NCBI GenBank assembly: GCA_016705065.1
Contig: JADIYY010000002.1
Span: 248,001 to 312,000 of the forward strand
Length of the DNA stretch: 64,000 bases
Direction: 5' to 3'
From: Candidatus Aalborgiella aggregata
GTDB taxonomy: Bacteria > Pseudomonadota > Gammaproteobacteria > Burkholderiales > Burkholderiaceae_C
Below, in pieces: positions 26,334 through 34,521 of the stretch. The position numbers and the translations under genes are program-made. Below the pieces are notes generated by a model that was not told the origin of the DNA, searched no databases, and was given only the letters and a program-made list of their open reading frames with translations. Every line of letters starts with the position of its first letter. Position 1 is the stretch's first letter.

Positions 26334-27005
26334 ATGATGAACAACATAACCACACCATTGCCCTATTCAAGCAGCCAGTTTGCCACCCATTACGCTACCA
26401 GATTTATAGCGTTATTGGCAATCACCATGCTGACTGCAGGCCAAATTCATGCTCAACAAGTGTACAAGAGCATTGACAAACAAGGGCGTGTCACCTATTC
26501 CCAAGTTCCGCCAAAACCTGGTTCTGAGGATAAACTCACCGGCGATAGCGCCGCAAACCCAACATTGCCTTTCGCTGTACAGCAAGTGGTGAACCGTTAC
26601 CCCGTCACCTTGTACACCATTGCTGATAGCCCATACAGTGTCAATGCACGACTGTATTTAATGCAACGCGGTATTCCCTTTACCGAAAAAACGGTGAATA
26701 CCAATGAAGACATGATCGAATTCAAGCAGCGCTTTTCTGAAAACATTTTTCCCACTCTCACCATTGGTAGTCAGCAACTTAAAGGTTTTAATGATGCCGA
26801 ATGGTCTACTTACCTGAACGCTGCTGGCTATCCGCAAAAATCGGCCTTGCCGCGCAATTACACCAACCCAGCGCCAACACCATTGGTCGCAGCAAAAAAG
26901 ACAGCCGAAAAACCTAGCTCATCAGCAACATCGGTCGCACCCAAAGAACAACCTACACCTGCTCGGACGCTTGACCCCAGCAACCCAACCGGCATCAAGT
27001 TTTAA
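26334..27005 (+). CDS. DUF4124/glutaredoxin-like secreted protein lacking the active-site cysteines
   Basis: About 223 residues. A signal peptide (residues ~20-40, ending IHAQQ) is followed by a DUF4124-type segment (VYKSIDKQGRVTYSQVPPKPG). A thioredoxin-fold glutaredoxin-like domain covers ~85-165 (VTLYTIADSPYSVNARLYL ... FPTLTIGSQQLKGFNDAEW), then a Pro/Ala/Ser-rich tail. The position of the redox CPYC motif is SPYS, so both cysteines are gone; disulfide reductase activity is unlikely, and a binding or scaffold role is more plausible. The cis-Pro in FPTLTIG is kept. Start taken at ATG 26334, eight bases after the prlC stop. Confidence 0.72.
   Translation: MMNNITTPLPYSSSQFATHYATRFIALLAITMLTAGQIHAQQVYKSIDKQGRVTYSQVPPKPGSEDKLTGDSAANPTLPFAVQQVVNRYPVTLYTIADSPYSVNARLYLMQRGIPFTEKTVNTNEDMIEFKQRFSENIFPTLTIGSQQLKGFNDAEWSTYLNAAGYPQKSALPRNYTNPAPTPLVAAKKTAEKPSSSATSVAPKEQPTPARTLDPSNPTGIKF
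26393..26443 (-). repeat. Degenerate possible copy of the dispersed element in the glutaredoxin-like gene
   Basis: The minus strand aligns without gaps to the ~60-bp element, with roughly 30 of 50 bases identical, including CTG.AG.C.GC, ATTGCC and GCTAT. The encoded ATRFIALLAITMLTAGQ is in the same frame as the aceF and ygfZ copies (shared A..., IA, GQ spacing). It encodes part of the signal peptide, so hydrophobic selection could mimic the match. Low confidence. Confidence 0.35.
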
Positions 27006-27150
27006 AGCTGGTCTTTACTTGTTTTAGGTCAAATAACTGGCTAAAAATCACCGCCTATCAGCGTAACAAGCATTGTTTTTCTGTATGAAAAGTGTAGTAT
27101 GAAGCTGTTGAGAAAGCTTCATTTCTACCCACCTTTAAGAGAGGCATGTT

Positions 27151-27591
27151 ATGTTTAAGAAAATACTTTTCGCCACCGACGGATCAGATGCATCTGCCCA
27201 CGCTGCCAGCATGGCTGTGAACATGGCGCGAGCTTATGGTGCCAGATTGCTGGCCGTTTATGTGGTTGATCCCTATCCCTATTTAGGCATTGGTGAGATG
27301 AACCCATACGGATTCCAGTCCTACATGGCGGCAGCGCAAGAACTGTCGGTGACAGCTTTTGATCACGTCAAACAACTGGCGGCAAAAGATGGCACCGCTG
27401 TCAATATTGATACGCGCTTGATTGAAGACGTGGCCGCACACAAGGGCATCTTGCAAGCCGCTGCGGACGATGGCTCTGACCTCATCATCATCGGTTCGCA
27501 CGGTCGCAATGGCATTGAGAAGTTTTTGATCGGTAGCGTTGCATCCAAAGTCGTCGCCCATGCCAGCCTGCCTGTGTTAGTGGTTCGCTAG
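27151..27591 (+). CDS. Universal stress protein, UspA family
   Basis: Small cytoplasmic alpha/beta protein of 146 residues, standard for a single Usp domain. It begins MFKKILFATDGSDAS and carries the ATP-binding signature as GSHGRNGIEKFLIGSVASKV followed by LPVLVVR at the C-terminus. The G-2X-G-9X-G(S/T) pattern indicates an ATP-binding type. GAGAGG lies eight bases before ATG 27151. It stands alone, with a dispersed element directly after its stop. A role in stress survival is family knowledge; nothing here specifies the trigger. Confidence 0.92.
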   Translation: MFKKILFATDGSDASAHAASMAVNMARAYGARLLAVYVVDPYPYLGIGEMNPYGFQSYMAAAQELSVTAFDHVKQLAAKDGTAVNIDTRLIEDVAAHKGILQAAADDGSDLIIIGSHGRNGIEKFLIGSVASKVVAHASLPVLVVR

Positions 27592-27596
27592 CAAAA

Positions 27597-27659
27597 TATT
27601 TGAAAAACCAGGCTGTAGACGGCGTATTTATTGCCTAGTGCGCTATTAAATATATAGCA
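27597..27659 (+). repeat. Intergenic copy of the ~60-bp dispersed element
   Basis: Starts six bases after the uspA stop: TTTGAAAAACCAGGCTGTAG, then ACGGCGTATTTATTGCCTAG, then TGCGCTATTAAATATATAGC. It is nearly identical to 63870-63930 and collinear with the genic copies. The 3' end is an imperfect palindrome (GCTAT...ATAGC), and the frame used in genes is closed here by TAG. It lies between convergent genes. Confidence 0.85.
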
Positions 27660-27679
27660 TAATTGACGTATTGGGCGTT

Positions 27680-28186
27680 TTACGTTTTCACCGTCCGTCT
27701 ACCACGGTTGGCTTTCGCCTGCCCTGCTTTGTCTTTGAGTTGATCGGCTTGAACCTGCGCATGGCTTAAAGCTTGGTCAAGCTGGTTGATCACACTCTCG
27801 TCCAAACCATCAAGCAGAAATTGGTTCAGCTGAACCACAACGGGGAAAAACGATTCATACATTTCCCGACCTTTGTCCGTCAGCGTGACTGTGGCCTTTC
27901 GTTGATCATGCGGTACGAGTTGTCTCAGCACCAATTTTTTACTCACCAAACTGGTTATCGCACGTGACGTTCTAGCTCTATCAAGTTGTGCATGCACGGC
28001 CAATTCTGATGACAGCAGCGACACACCCGGTCGCAACGAAGCCATGACCCGCCATTCACGCCATGTGATACCCAATTGACCTTCACACATGCGTATCACC
28101 GTAGCACCACCGGTAGCAACAAGCCGTCTCAGACGGTACAGCAGCAAATCGTCAATTTGTGTCGGTTGCGTAAGTTTGTTCGCCAT
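27680..28186 (-). CDS. MarR-family transcriptional regulator
   Basis: Winged-helix regulator of 168 residues. The N-terminal dimerisation helix is followed by the wHTH: ITWREWRVMASL, LSSELAVHAQLDRARTSRAI (recognition helix), LVSKKLVLRQLVPHDQRKAT with the wing DQRKATVTLTDKG. The C-terminal tail is basic. It is divergent from the Bug receptor/sulfatase genes, and a dyad sits between them, so it probably represses that pair and itself. The effector is unknown; aromatic acids are frequent ligands in the family. Confidence 0.88.
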   Translation of the reverse strand: MANKLTQPTQIDDLLLYRLRRLVATGGATVIRMCEGQLGITWREWRVMASLRPGVSLLSSELAVHAQLDRARTSRAITSLVSKKLVLRQLVPHDQRKATVTLTDKGREMYESFFPVVVQLNQFLLDGLDESVINQLDQALSHAQVQADQLKDKAGQAKANRGRRTVKT

Positions 28187-28268
28187 AAGTTATTCATTTG
28201 CGATTGATACTATTTTCTGATTGCATGTGCGCCACAAGTTTCGATTTACAGGGTAAATACGCATGATG

Positions 28269-28283
28269 ATTGATTACATCAAT
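28269..28283. promoter_or_regulatory. Candidate MarR operator
   Basis: ATTGAT-TAC-ATCAAT is a perfect 6-3-6 inverted repeat in the 148-base gap between the marR-like gene and the divergent Bug receptor, about 50 bases upstream of the receptor start. An overlapping looser dyad (TGATT...AATCA) extends to 28290. Its size and AT-rich character fit MarR operators. Confidence 0.45.
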
Positions 28284-28334
28284 TAAATCACTGTCATTTA
28301 AACTCGCAATAGAAACTTTTTCAATACAGGAGAA

Positions 28335-29300
28335 ATGACCATGTACACCACCAAACGATTGATGTTGGCTGCGCTTTTATCTACAAGCTTGTTATCGATA
28401 ACAGGCGTGCAAGCACAAGACAATAATTTGCGCCTGATTGTGCCTTACCCTCCAGGCGGTTCAACCGACTTGGCCGCACGCATCGTCGCCAACGAGTTGC
28501 AAACGCGCTTAGGCAGCAATGTGGTGGTAGAAAACATGGTCGGCGCAGGTGGCCGCTTGGCCATGCAAAACATCAAGCGCATGCCTGCCGACGCCAATGT
28601 TCTGGTCATCGCCAATCCCGCATTGATCACCGTTGCACCTTTGGTGTTCAAAAGCACGGGTTATGACCCAGACGCAGATTTCCAAGCGCTGAGTCAAGTT
28701 TCGATTTATGAGTTTGGTGTGGCTGTCGGCACGGCTGTACCCGTGCGTGAATTTCCGCACATGATGGCATGGATCAAGGCCAACCCTGAAAAAGCAAATT
28801 TTGGTGTGCCTGCGACCGGAAGCTTGCCGCACTTTTTTGCGCTCATGGTGAACAAAGCCACCAACACCAATTCTCCCGTGATTGGCTACAAAGGATCTGC
28901 ACCTTTGAACACCGATTTGATGGGCGGGCACGTACCTGTCGCCATTGACACTGTTGATACCATGCTGCCGCTGCATCTAGCAGGAAAAATCAAAATCCTT
29001 GGAACATCAGGTGAAAAGCGCTCAGTTCCAACCATTCCCACTTTAAAGGAATCAGGATTCAACATTGCGGCAACTGGCTGGAATGTGATTTTTGCCAAAT
29101 CCAGCATGCCAGCAGATAAAGCCGCGCGCATCGCCAAAGAAGTGGCCGCCATCATGCAAATGCCAGCAGTCCGAGACAAATTCATCAACGCCAAAGCAGA
29201 GCCGATTTCATCGACTCAACAGCAAACCAAAGACATGTTGTCAAAATTCAAAGCGCAATGGCAACCCGTAATTCAGCAATCGGGGCTGAAATTTGACTAA
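28335..29300 (+). CDS. Bug-family (TctC-like) periplasmic solute receptor
   Basis: 321 residues. The signal peptide (LMLAALLSTSLLSITGVQAQ) is followed by the Bug fold start LRLIVPYPPGGSTDLAARIV, the ligand-loop VVENMVGAGGRLAMQNIK and a conserved VPTIPTLKESGF near residue 235. Bug proteins bind carboxylated solutes and are abundant in Burkholderiales, usually without a dedicated transporter alongside, as here. The sulfatase starts 28 bases downstream, so the ligand may be a sulfated or sulfonated organic compound (inference). AGGAGAA ahead of ATG supports the start. Probably controlled by the divergent MarR protein. Confidence 0.9.
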   Translation: MTMYTTKRLMLAALLSTSLLSITGVQAQDNNLRLIVPYPPGGSTDLAARIVANELQTRLGSNVVVENMVGAGGRLAMQNIKRMPADANVLVIANPALITVAPLVFKSTGYDPDADFQALSQVSIYEFGVAVGTAVPVREFPHMMAWIKANPEKANFGVPATGSLPHFFALMVNKATNTNSPVIGYKGSAPLNTDLMGGHVPVAIDTVDTMLPLHLAGKIKILGTSGEKRSVPTIPTLKESGFNIAATGWNVIFAKSSMPADKAARIAKEVAAIMQMPAVRDKFINAKAEPISSTQQQTKDMLSKFKAQWQPVIQQSGLKFD

Positions 29301-29327
29301 GCACCACACTGGTTACAGATAACTTTA

Positions 29328-30677
29328 ATGGATTTGAAAACTACTGAACTAGCAGTGCGCCCCAACATCATCTTCATTGTTGCCGACGATTTAGGCTTTG
29401 CCGATTTGGGTTGCTACGGTGGCAGAGACGCCAAATTTGGCAAAGTCTCTCCCGTTTTAGACCAGCTCGCAGCCAAGGGCATCAAGTTCACACAGGGCTA
29501 TAGCAACTCGCCTGTATGTTCGCCCACTCGCTTTGCGCTGATGACGGCACGATATCAGTACCGTTTGCGAGGTGCGGCAGAAGAGCCCATCAACAGCAAA
29601 GCACGCTACAGCACCACATTGGGTTTGCCGTCTGATCATCCCACTTTGCCATCGCTCTTGCAAAAAAGCGACTACAACACCGCATTGATGGGCAAATGGC
29701 ATTTGGGTTATCCACCTGCTTTTGGCCCGTTGCGTTCAGGTTATGACGAGTTTTTTGGACCCATGGCAGGCGGTGTAGATTACTTCACACACTGCGCCAG
29801 CACAGGAATGCACGATTTGTGGTTTGGCGAGGAAGAACGCGCTGAAGAAGGTTATTTGACAGATTTGATTACGAATCGCTCGATTGACTATGTGCAGCGC
29901 ATGACTATGGATGCCAAAGCTGGTAAACCATTTTTTCTCAGTGTGCATTACACCGCCCCGCACTGGCCATGGGAAACGCGCGACGATGAAGCTTTGGCGC
30001 AAGAGATCAAAAGCAATCTCTTTCACCTGCACGGTGGCAACATCCACACCTATCAGCGCATGATTCACCACATGGACGAAGGCATTGGCAAAATCATGGA
30101 CAGTTTGCAGGCGCAGGGTTTGGCAGACAACACCTTGGTCGTGTTCACCAGTGACAATGGTGGTGAACGCTTTTCTGACAACTGGCCTTTAGTCGGCGGC
30201 AAAATGGATTTAACCGAAGGCGGTATTCGCGTACCGTGGATCGCCCACTGGCCTAAAGTCATTACTGCTGGCAGTGTCAGCACCCAAGCGTGCATGACCA
30301 TGGATTGGTCAACCACAATGTTGGATGCGGCGGGCGTTACTGGCGATGCAGACTACCCATTGGATGGCGTTTCATTGTTGAAGGTGCTCAAAGCACCCCA
30401 GCAAACTTTCCCTCGCCCCATGCATTGGCGCATGAACCACCGAGGTCAAAGAGCTCTGCGCGATGGCGACTGGAAATACCTGCGCGTGGATGGCAACGAT
30501 TACCTGTTCAACATTCCAGCCGACGAACGCGAACGCGCCAACCAAGGCCAGCAGCAACCTGAGCGATTGGCCGCCATGAAAGCGGATTGGGAAGCATGGA
30601 ACGCAAGCATGCCAGCCATTCCGGATGACGCTACCGTGAGCTTGGGCTACAGCGCCAAAGACATGCCACAGAGATAA
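29328..30677 (+). CDS. Sulfatase (arylsulfatase family)
   Basis: Type I sulfatase, 449 residues, alkaline-phosphatase fold. NIIFIVADDLGFADLGCYGG supplies the first metal-binding Asp pair. The formylglycine signature is CSPTRFALMTAR with Cys64 as the residue to be converted. LMGKWHLGY, HYTAPHWPW and FTSDNGGERFSDNWP provide further active-site Lys, His, Asp and Asn residues. No signal peptide is seen at the N-terminus, so it looks cytoplasmic, unlike many arylsulfatases. It hydrolyses sulfate esters; the substrate is not evident. Co-transcribed with the Bug receptor. A Cys-type sulfatase needs a formylglycine-generating enzyme, which is not in this window. Confidence 0.9.
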   Translation: MDLKTTELAVRPNIIFIVADDLGFADLGCYGGRDAKFGKVSPVLDQLAAKGIKFTQGYSNSPVCSPTRFALMTARYQYRLRGAAEEPINSKARYSTTLGLPSDHPTLPSLLQKSDYNTALMGKWHLGYPPAFGPLRSGYDEFFGPMAGGVDYFTHCASTGMHDLWFGEEERAEEGYLTDLITNRSIDYVQRMTMDAKAGKPFFLSVHYTAPHWPWETRDDEALAQEIKSNLFHLHGGNIHTYQRMIHHMDEGIGKIMDSLQAQGLADNTLVVFTSDNGGERFSDNWPLVGGKMDLTEGGIRVPWIAHWPKVITAGSVSTQACMTMDWSTTMLDAAGVTGDADYPLDGVSLLKVLKAPQQTFPRPMHWRMNHRGQRALRDGDWKYLRVDGNDYLFNIPADERERANQGQQQPERLAAMKADWEAWNASMPAIPDDATVSLGYSAKDMPQR

Positions 30678-30684
30678 GAAAAAA

Positions 30685-31710
30685 TTATCGGGACTTCAAA
30701 ACCCGTTGCGCTTCGCTGACCATGGCTTCCAGCATCAGACCTGTGTTGAATGGGTGCTCAACGGTTTTGGCTGTGGCTTGTAAATGTTGATGCCACTGCG
30801 ATAGCGCCGCATAGCTGGGCAGCGCGACTGCTGTGGGCAAATCAGCAGCGTTGAAAAAGCGCGGTACCGCACCTGTTTTGCTGGCCATTAAATCGTGGCA
30901 GAGTTTTTGTTGCGCGTCCAAGAGGTCAGCAGGCAGCCACTTGGCCACATGCGCGACATGGCCGTTGGCCATGGCTTTGGGAAAAGCTTGCCAATTGCTG
31001 GGTGTGCGCTCGGTTTGCGCAAACAGCAACGCATCAGCCGGTCGATGGCCTGCCGCACGCAAGAGCGGCGCAGCATCGCTTTGCTTGATGCCTTGCGCCA
31101 CCAGCCAATTGCTGGATTCTGATTCACTAGGCCAAGTCATGGTGTGGGTCAAACAACGGCTGCGTATGGTGGGCAGCAATTGGTGCGCAGCTTCTGAAGC
31201 CAACACAAATTTCAAATCGCCTGGTGGTTCTTCCAACGTTTTCAGCAATGCATTGGCCGTGATGTGGTTCATGCGCTCAGCTGGGTAAACCAGCATGGCT
31301 TTGCCGTGGCCGCGGCTGGCTGTGCGTTGTGCAAATTCAACTGCATCGCGCATGGCGTCGATGCGAATTTCTTTGCTGGGTTTGCGCTTTTTATCGTCAA
31401 TTTCTTGTTGCGCTTTTTCTGACAACGGCCAACCCAATTCCAGCATCACCGTCTCTGGCATCAGCACACACACATCAGCATGCGTGCGCACATCAATCGC
31501 ATGGCAACTGGTGCAAACGCCGCATGCGCCGCTTGGCGTGGGTGCATCACACAACCATGCGCGCACCAGTTGCAGCGCCAGTTCGTACTGCCCCAAACCC
31601 GATGGCCCTTGCAGCAACCACGCATGGCCGCGTTGCTTCAACAAACTTTGCGTTTGCGCTGCAATCCAGGGTGCAACGGGTTTTTCAACTACCACGTTAT
31701 CGTCGCTCAT
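30685..31710 (-). CDS. holB: DNA polymerase III subunit delta'
   Basis: Clamp-loader subunit. 341 residues from ATG 31708-31710 (MSDDNVVVEKPVAPW); the longer open frame to 31755 lies inside tmk. The P-loop position is GPSGLGQYELALQ, without the Lys, as expected for delta', which does not hydrolyse ATP. The zinc module is CGVCTSCHAI (with an upstream Cys in CDAP). The sensor region TLEEPPGDLKFVLAS and the arginine-containing PTIRSRCL follow. Its start overlaps the tmk stop by four bases (ATGA). Converges on the sulfatase gene with only seven bases between them. Confidence 0.93.
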   Translation of the reverse strand: MSDDNVVVEKPVAPWIAAQTQSLLKQRGHAWLLQGPSGLGQYELALQLVRAWLCDAPTPSGACGVCTSCHAIDVRTHADVCVLMPETVMLELGWPLSEKAQQEIDDKKRKPSKEIRIDAMRDAVEFAQRTASRGHGKAMLVYPAERMNHITANALLKTLEEPPGDLKFVLASEAAHQLLPTIRSRCLTHTMTWPSESESSNWLVAQGIKQSDAAPLLRAAGHRPADALLFAQTERTPSNWQAFPKAMANGHVAHVAKWLPADLLDAQQKLCHDLMASKTGAVPRFFNAADLPTAVALPSYAALSQWHQHLQATAKTVEHPFNTGLMLEAMVSEAQRVLKSR

Positions 31711-32366
31711 GCCAAATACCCTTTGGCCCGCACCGCTTGCAACACCTCTGCCCAAACCGCGTCACGGTTTTGGTTGGCGTTGATTTTGACGAATCGCGCA
31801 GGGTCAGCATCCATGCGCTTTTGGTAACCATGTGCCACTTGGCGAAAAAACTCTACCGGTTGCGCTTCAAATTTATCGGGCACGCGCGCACCCGCCAAGC
31901 GCTCTGCGGCCACTTCGGCTGGCAAGTCAAACCACAGCGTGAGTTGCGGTTGCAACAGCTGTTTGTTTTGAGTTTGTGTCCATTGCTCCAATGTCGATAG
32001 CACGTTCAAATCAAAACCGCGCCCACCGCCTTGGTAAGCAAAAGTGGCATCGGTAAATCGGTCGCACAGCAGCACATCGCCACACGCAAGCGCGGGTGCG
32101 ATGACTTGATTCACATGGTCACGTCTGGCGGCGAATATCAAATAGGCCTCTGTCAAAGCATCCATGGCGTCGTTCAAAATCAATTGGCGTAATTTTTCAG
32201 CCAAGGGCGTGCCACCAGGCTCGCGCGTATGCAGCACTTTGTTAGCACCGTATTGCGCTTTGAATGCGGACACCAATGCCTCAATGTGCGTCGACTTGCC
32301 CGCACCGTCTATGCCTTCAAAACTGATGAACATGCCAGATGGCTGTGTCACTGTACGCTGTGTCAC
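31707..32366 (-). CDS. tmk: Thymidylate kinase
   Basis: Phosphorylates dTMP to dTDP. 219 residues. P-loop FEGIDGAGKSTHIEAL, the DR(Y/F) motif LCDRFTDATFAYQGGGRG, and the LID-region residues in ERLAGARVPDKFE. The GTG at 32366 has GAGG eight bases upstream; a second in-frame Met at residue 12 (MFISFEG) is the alternative. Sits in the widely conserved mltG-tmk-holB order, 12 bases after mltG, with a four-base overlap into holB. Confidence 0.95.
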   Translation of the reverse strand: MTQRTVTQPSGMFISFEGIDGAGKSTHIEALVSAFKAQYGANKVLHTREPGGTPLAEKLRQLILNDAMDALTEAYLIFAARRDHVNQVIAPALACGDVLLCDRFTDATFAYQGGGRGFDLNVLSTLEQWTQTQNKQLLQPQLTLWFDLPAEVAAERLAGARVPDKFEAQPVEFFRQVAHGYQKRMDADPARFVKINANQNRDAVWAEVLQAVRAKGYLA

Positions 32367-32377
32367 TGTGTTTACCT

Positions 32378-33406
32378 CTATTTATTTTTAGCTTGATTCT
32401 GAATGTATTGGCTCACCGCCCGATTGTGGTCTGCCAAGGTGACGCTGAAGGTGCTTCCACCTGTGCCATCGCCCTTGGCGACAAAATACAAGGCATTGCT
32501 GCTGGCAGGTTGTACTGCCGCCATGAGTGATGCTTTGCCCGGCATGGCAATCGGTGTGCGCGGCAAACCTGTCATTTGGTAGGTGTTCCATGCGTTCTTT
32601 TGTGCTTTGGCGGGCAACCAAGGCCCCTCATAAGCGCGTGCATACTCGCCTTTGCTGTCCATGCTGGCACCGTACAACACGGTAGGGTCGGTTTGCAGCG
32701 GCATATTGATTTTCAGGCGGTTATTGAACACGCTGCCCACCAAAGCGCGGTCTAGCTTGCTGCCCGTTTCTCTTTCGATGATGCTGGCGAGAATCAAGGC
32801 CTCATCAGGGCTCTTGAGTGGTGAATCGGGCAAGCGTTGTGCCCATGCGGCTTCTAGATTTTTATCCATGGCTTGCATGGCCATTTTCCAAACCGCCAAA
32901 TCGCTGCTGCCACGGGCGTAAGTGTAGGTATCGGGGAAGAATCGACCTTCGGGTTTGACGCCGGGTTTGCCCAGCTTTTCCATCAATTCGGCGCTGCTGA
33001 GCAGCTTGCTATCGGACTTCAAACGCTCGGCTTTGCCCATGGCTTCACGCACTTGTGCGAAATTCCAGCCTTCTACCAAAGTGACGGACAGCAAAGATTG
33101 CGAACCTGAGACCAATTTCTTCAGCAAACTTTGCGGTGTGGTACCACGTTCAATGTCGTACACACCTGCTTTGATTTTTTTGGCGTCACCTGATAACCTG
33201 AACCACAGTTGCAAGAGCGCAGGCGTGGTTTGCACGCCTGCTGCCACGATGGTCTGCACCACCGATTGGTTGGCATTTTTTTCAATGTTCAATTCCAGTT
33301 TGTCGGCAGCCAAAGTCAGAGGTTGATTGCTCCACAGTAAAAGCGAAGCCACGGCAGCGCCTGCCAGCAAGACAACGATCAGAATCAGTCGGTACAGTAA
33401 TTTCAT
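32378..33406 (-). CDS. mltG: Endolytic peptidoglycan transglycosylase MltG (YceG)
   Basis: Inner-membrane lytic transglycosylase that cuts nascent glycan strands near the membrane and so limits chain length. 342 residues. One N-terminal membrane anchor (LILIVVLLAGAAVASLLLW), a LysM-like part, then the YceG domain: RFFPDTYTYARGSS, the catalytic Glu in LASIIERETG, NRLKINMPLQTDPTVLYG, and AMPGKASLMAAVQPA with the conserved substrate loop. First gene of mltG-tmk-holB; divergent from ygfZ. Confidence 0.94.
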   Translation of the reverse strand: MKLLYRLILIVVLLAGAAVASLLLWSNQPLTLAADKLELNIEKNANQSVVQTIVAAGVQTTPALLQLWFRLSGDAKKIKAGVYDIERGTTPQSLLKKLVSGSQSLLSVTLVEGWNFAQVREAMGKAERLKSDSKLLSSAELMEKLGKPGVKPEGRFFPDTYTYARGSSDLAVWKMAMQAMDKNLEAAWAQRLPDSPLKSPDEALILASIIERETGSKLDRALVGSVFNNRLKINMPLQTDPTVLYGASMDSKGEYARAYEGPWLPAKAQKNAWNTYQMTGLPRTPIAMPGKASLMAAVQPASSNALYFVAKGDGTGGSTFSVTLADHNRAVSQYIQNQAKNK

Positions 33407-33471
33407 TATTTTTTACAAGAGAATCGACACAGCAAAACTGATTGCCGCACAGACGGATGATAATTCATGCC

Positions 33472-34458
33472 ATGCATACCGAATCAAACCCCACACAGAA
33501 AAATCCGACAGAACAATTGCCTGAAGATTTGCCAATGAGCGGCGCAGCCAAATTAAGCCATTTGGGAGTGATACGCGCTCAGGGTGAAGACGCCGCCAAG
33601 TTTTTGCAAGGCCAGCTCACCAACGATTTTGTGCTTTTGGGTGTCAACGAATCACGCCTGGCAGCCTATTGCTCGCCCAAAGGCCGCATGTTGGCGAGTT
33701 TCATTGGTTTTAAAAAATCCAACGATGAGATTTTGTTGGTTTGCAATTTGGATATTTTGCCGCAAACCATGAAGCGCTTGAGCATGTTCGTGATGCGTGC
33801 CAAGTTGAAATTGAGTGATGCCAGCAGCGAATTCGACATTTATGGTTTGCTTGGTAATGCTGTTGATACTATAGAAAAAATAGCACCTCAGGCAATTAAT
33901 ACGCCGGATACAGGCCAATTTTATACTCAAACATTGATAAAACTACGCCCAGCACTGAGTCGCAACCGCGCTTTGTTGCTGGCACCTGCGGGCAGCACAG
34001 CACCTGCAGGTGAAACCATCAGTAACGAACTTTGGCAGTGGACGGACGTCATGGCTGGCATTGCGCACATCAGTACACCTATCGTCGAAGCTTTTGTACC
34101 GCAAATGCTGAATTACGAATCGGTAGAAGGTGTCAATTTCAAAAAGGGCTGCTACCCCGGTCAAGAAGTGGTGGCACGCAGCCAGTTCAGAGGTACTTTA
34201 AAACGCCGCGCCTACCTGGCGCAAATGGATGATGCCAATGCCCAGCCAGCAGTGGGACAAGAAGTTTTCCACAGCAACGACGCCGAACAGGCCTGCGGCA
34301 CCGTGGCGCAATTAGCGGCTAACCCCAATGGTGGCATTACCGCCATCGTGTCCATGCAAATCACGGCCAGTGAAAGCGGCAGTTTGACATTGGGTTCACC
34401 AACGGGCGCCGCATTGCGTTTGTTGCCCTTACCCTACATGTTGCTTGACGATATTTAA
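33472..34458 (+). CDS. ygfZ: Folate-binding iron-sulfur cluster repair protein YgfZ
   Basis: GcvT-fold, tetrahydrofolate-dependent protein that supports maintenance of Fe-S enzymes such as MiaB. The family signature KGCYPGQEVVARSQFRG (around residue 225-240) is complete and contains the key Cys. The N-terminal half shows LGVIRAQGEDAAKFLQGQLT and YCSPKGRMLASF. The start is uncertain: ATG 33472 (MHTESNPTQ) is used, and 33457 or an internal Met at SGAAKLSHLG are alternatives. Residues ~132-151 come from an in-frame copy of the dispersed element and interrupt the family pattern. Divergent from mltG, a common arrangement in this group. Confidence 0.92.
   Translation: MHTESNPTQKNPTEQLPEDLPMSGAAKLSHLGVIRAQGEDAAKFLQGQLTNDFVLLGVNESRLAAYCSPKGRMLASFIGFKKSNDEILLVCNLDILPQTMKRLSMFVMRAKLKLSDASSEFDIYGLLGNAVDTIEKIAPQAINTPDTGQFYTQTLIKLRPALSRNRALLLAPAGSTAPAGETISNELWQWTDVMAGIAHISTPIVEAFVPQMLNYESVEGVNFKKGCYPGQEVVARSQFRGTLKRRAYLAQMDDANAQPAVGQEVFHSNDAEQACGTVAQLAANPNGGITAIVSMQITASESGSLTLGSPTGAALRLLPLPYMLLDDI
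33867..33925 (-). repeat. In-frame copy of the dispersed element inside ygfZ (antisense to the gene)
   Basis: The minus strand reads AAAATTGGCCTGTATCCGGC, then GTATTAATTGCCTGAGGTGC, then TATTTTTTCTATAGTA, an unambiguous match to the intergenic copies, sharing the TATCCGG variant with 63870. The gene strand encodes AVDTIEKIAPQAINTPDTGQ, in the same frame as the aceF copy. The TAG and TGA triplets present in that frame of the intergenic sequence are CAG and GGC-CAA here. Confidence 0.85.
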
Positions 34459-34521
34459 ACAGCCGCAACGCTGTTGCGCTGAGTCAATTCCCACCACATC
34501 ATGATGGGAACATAATGAACC

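Noticed and set aside
34489..34511. TTCCCA...TGGGAA dyad upstream of the P-type ATPase
   Set aside because: Stem of only six pairs with an irregular centre; too weak to call an operator.
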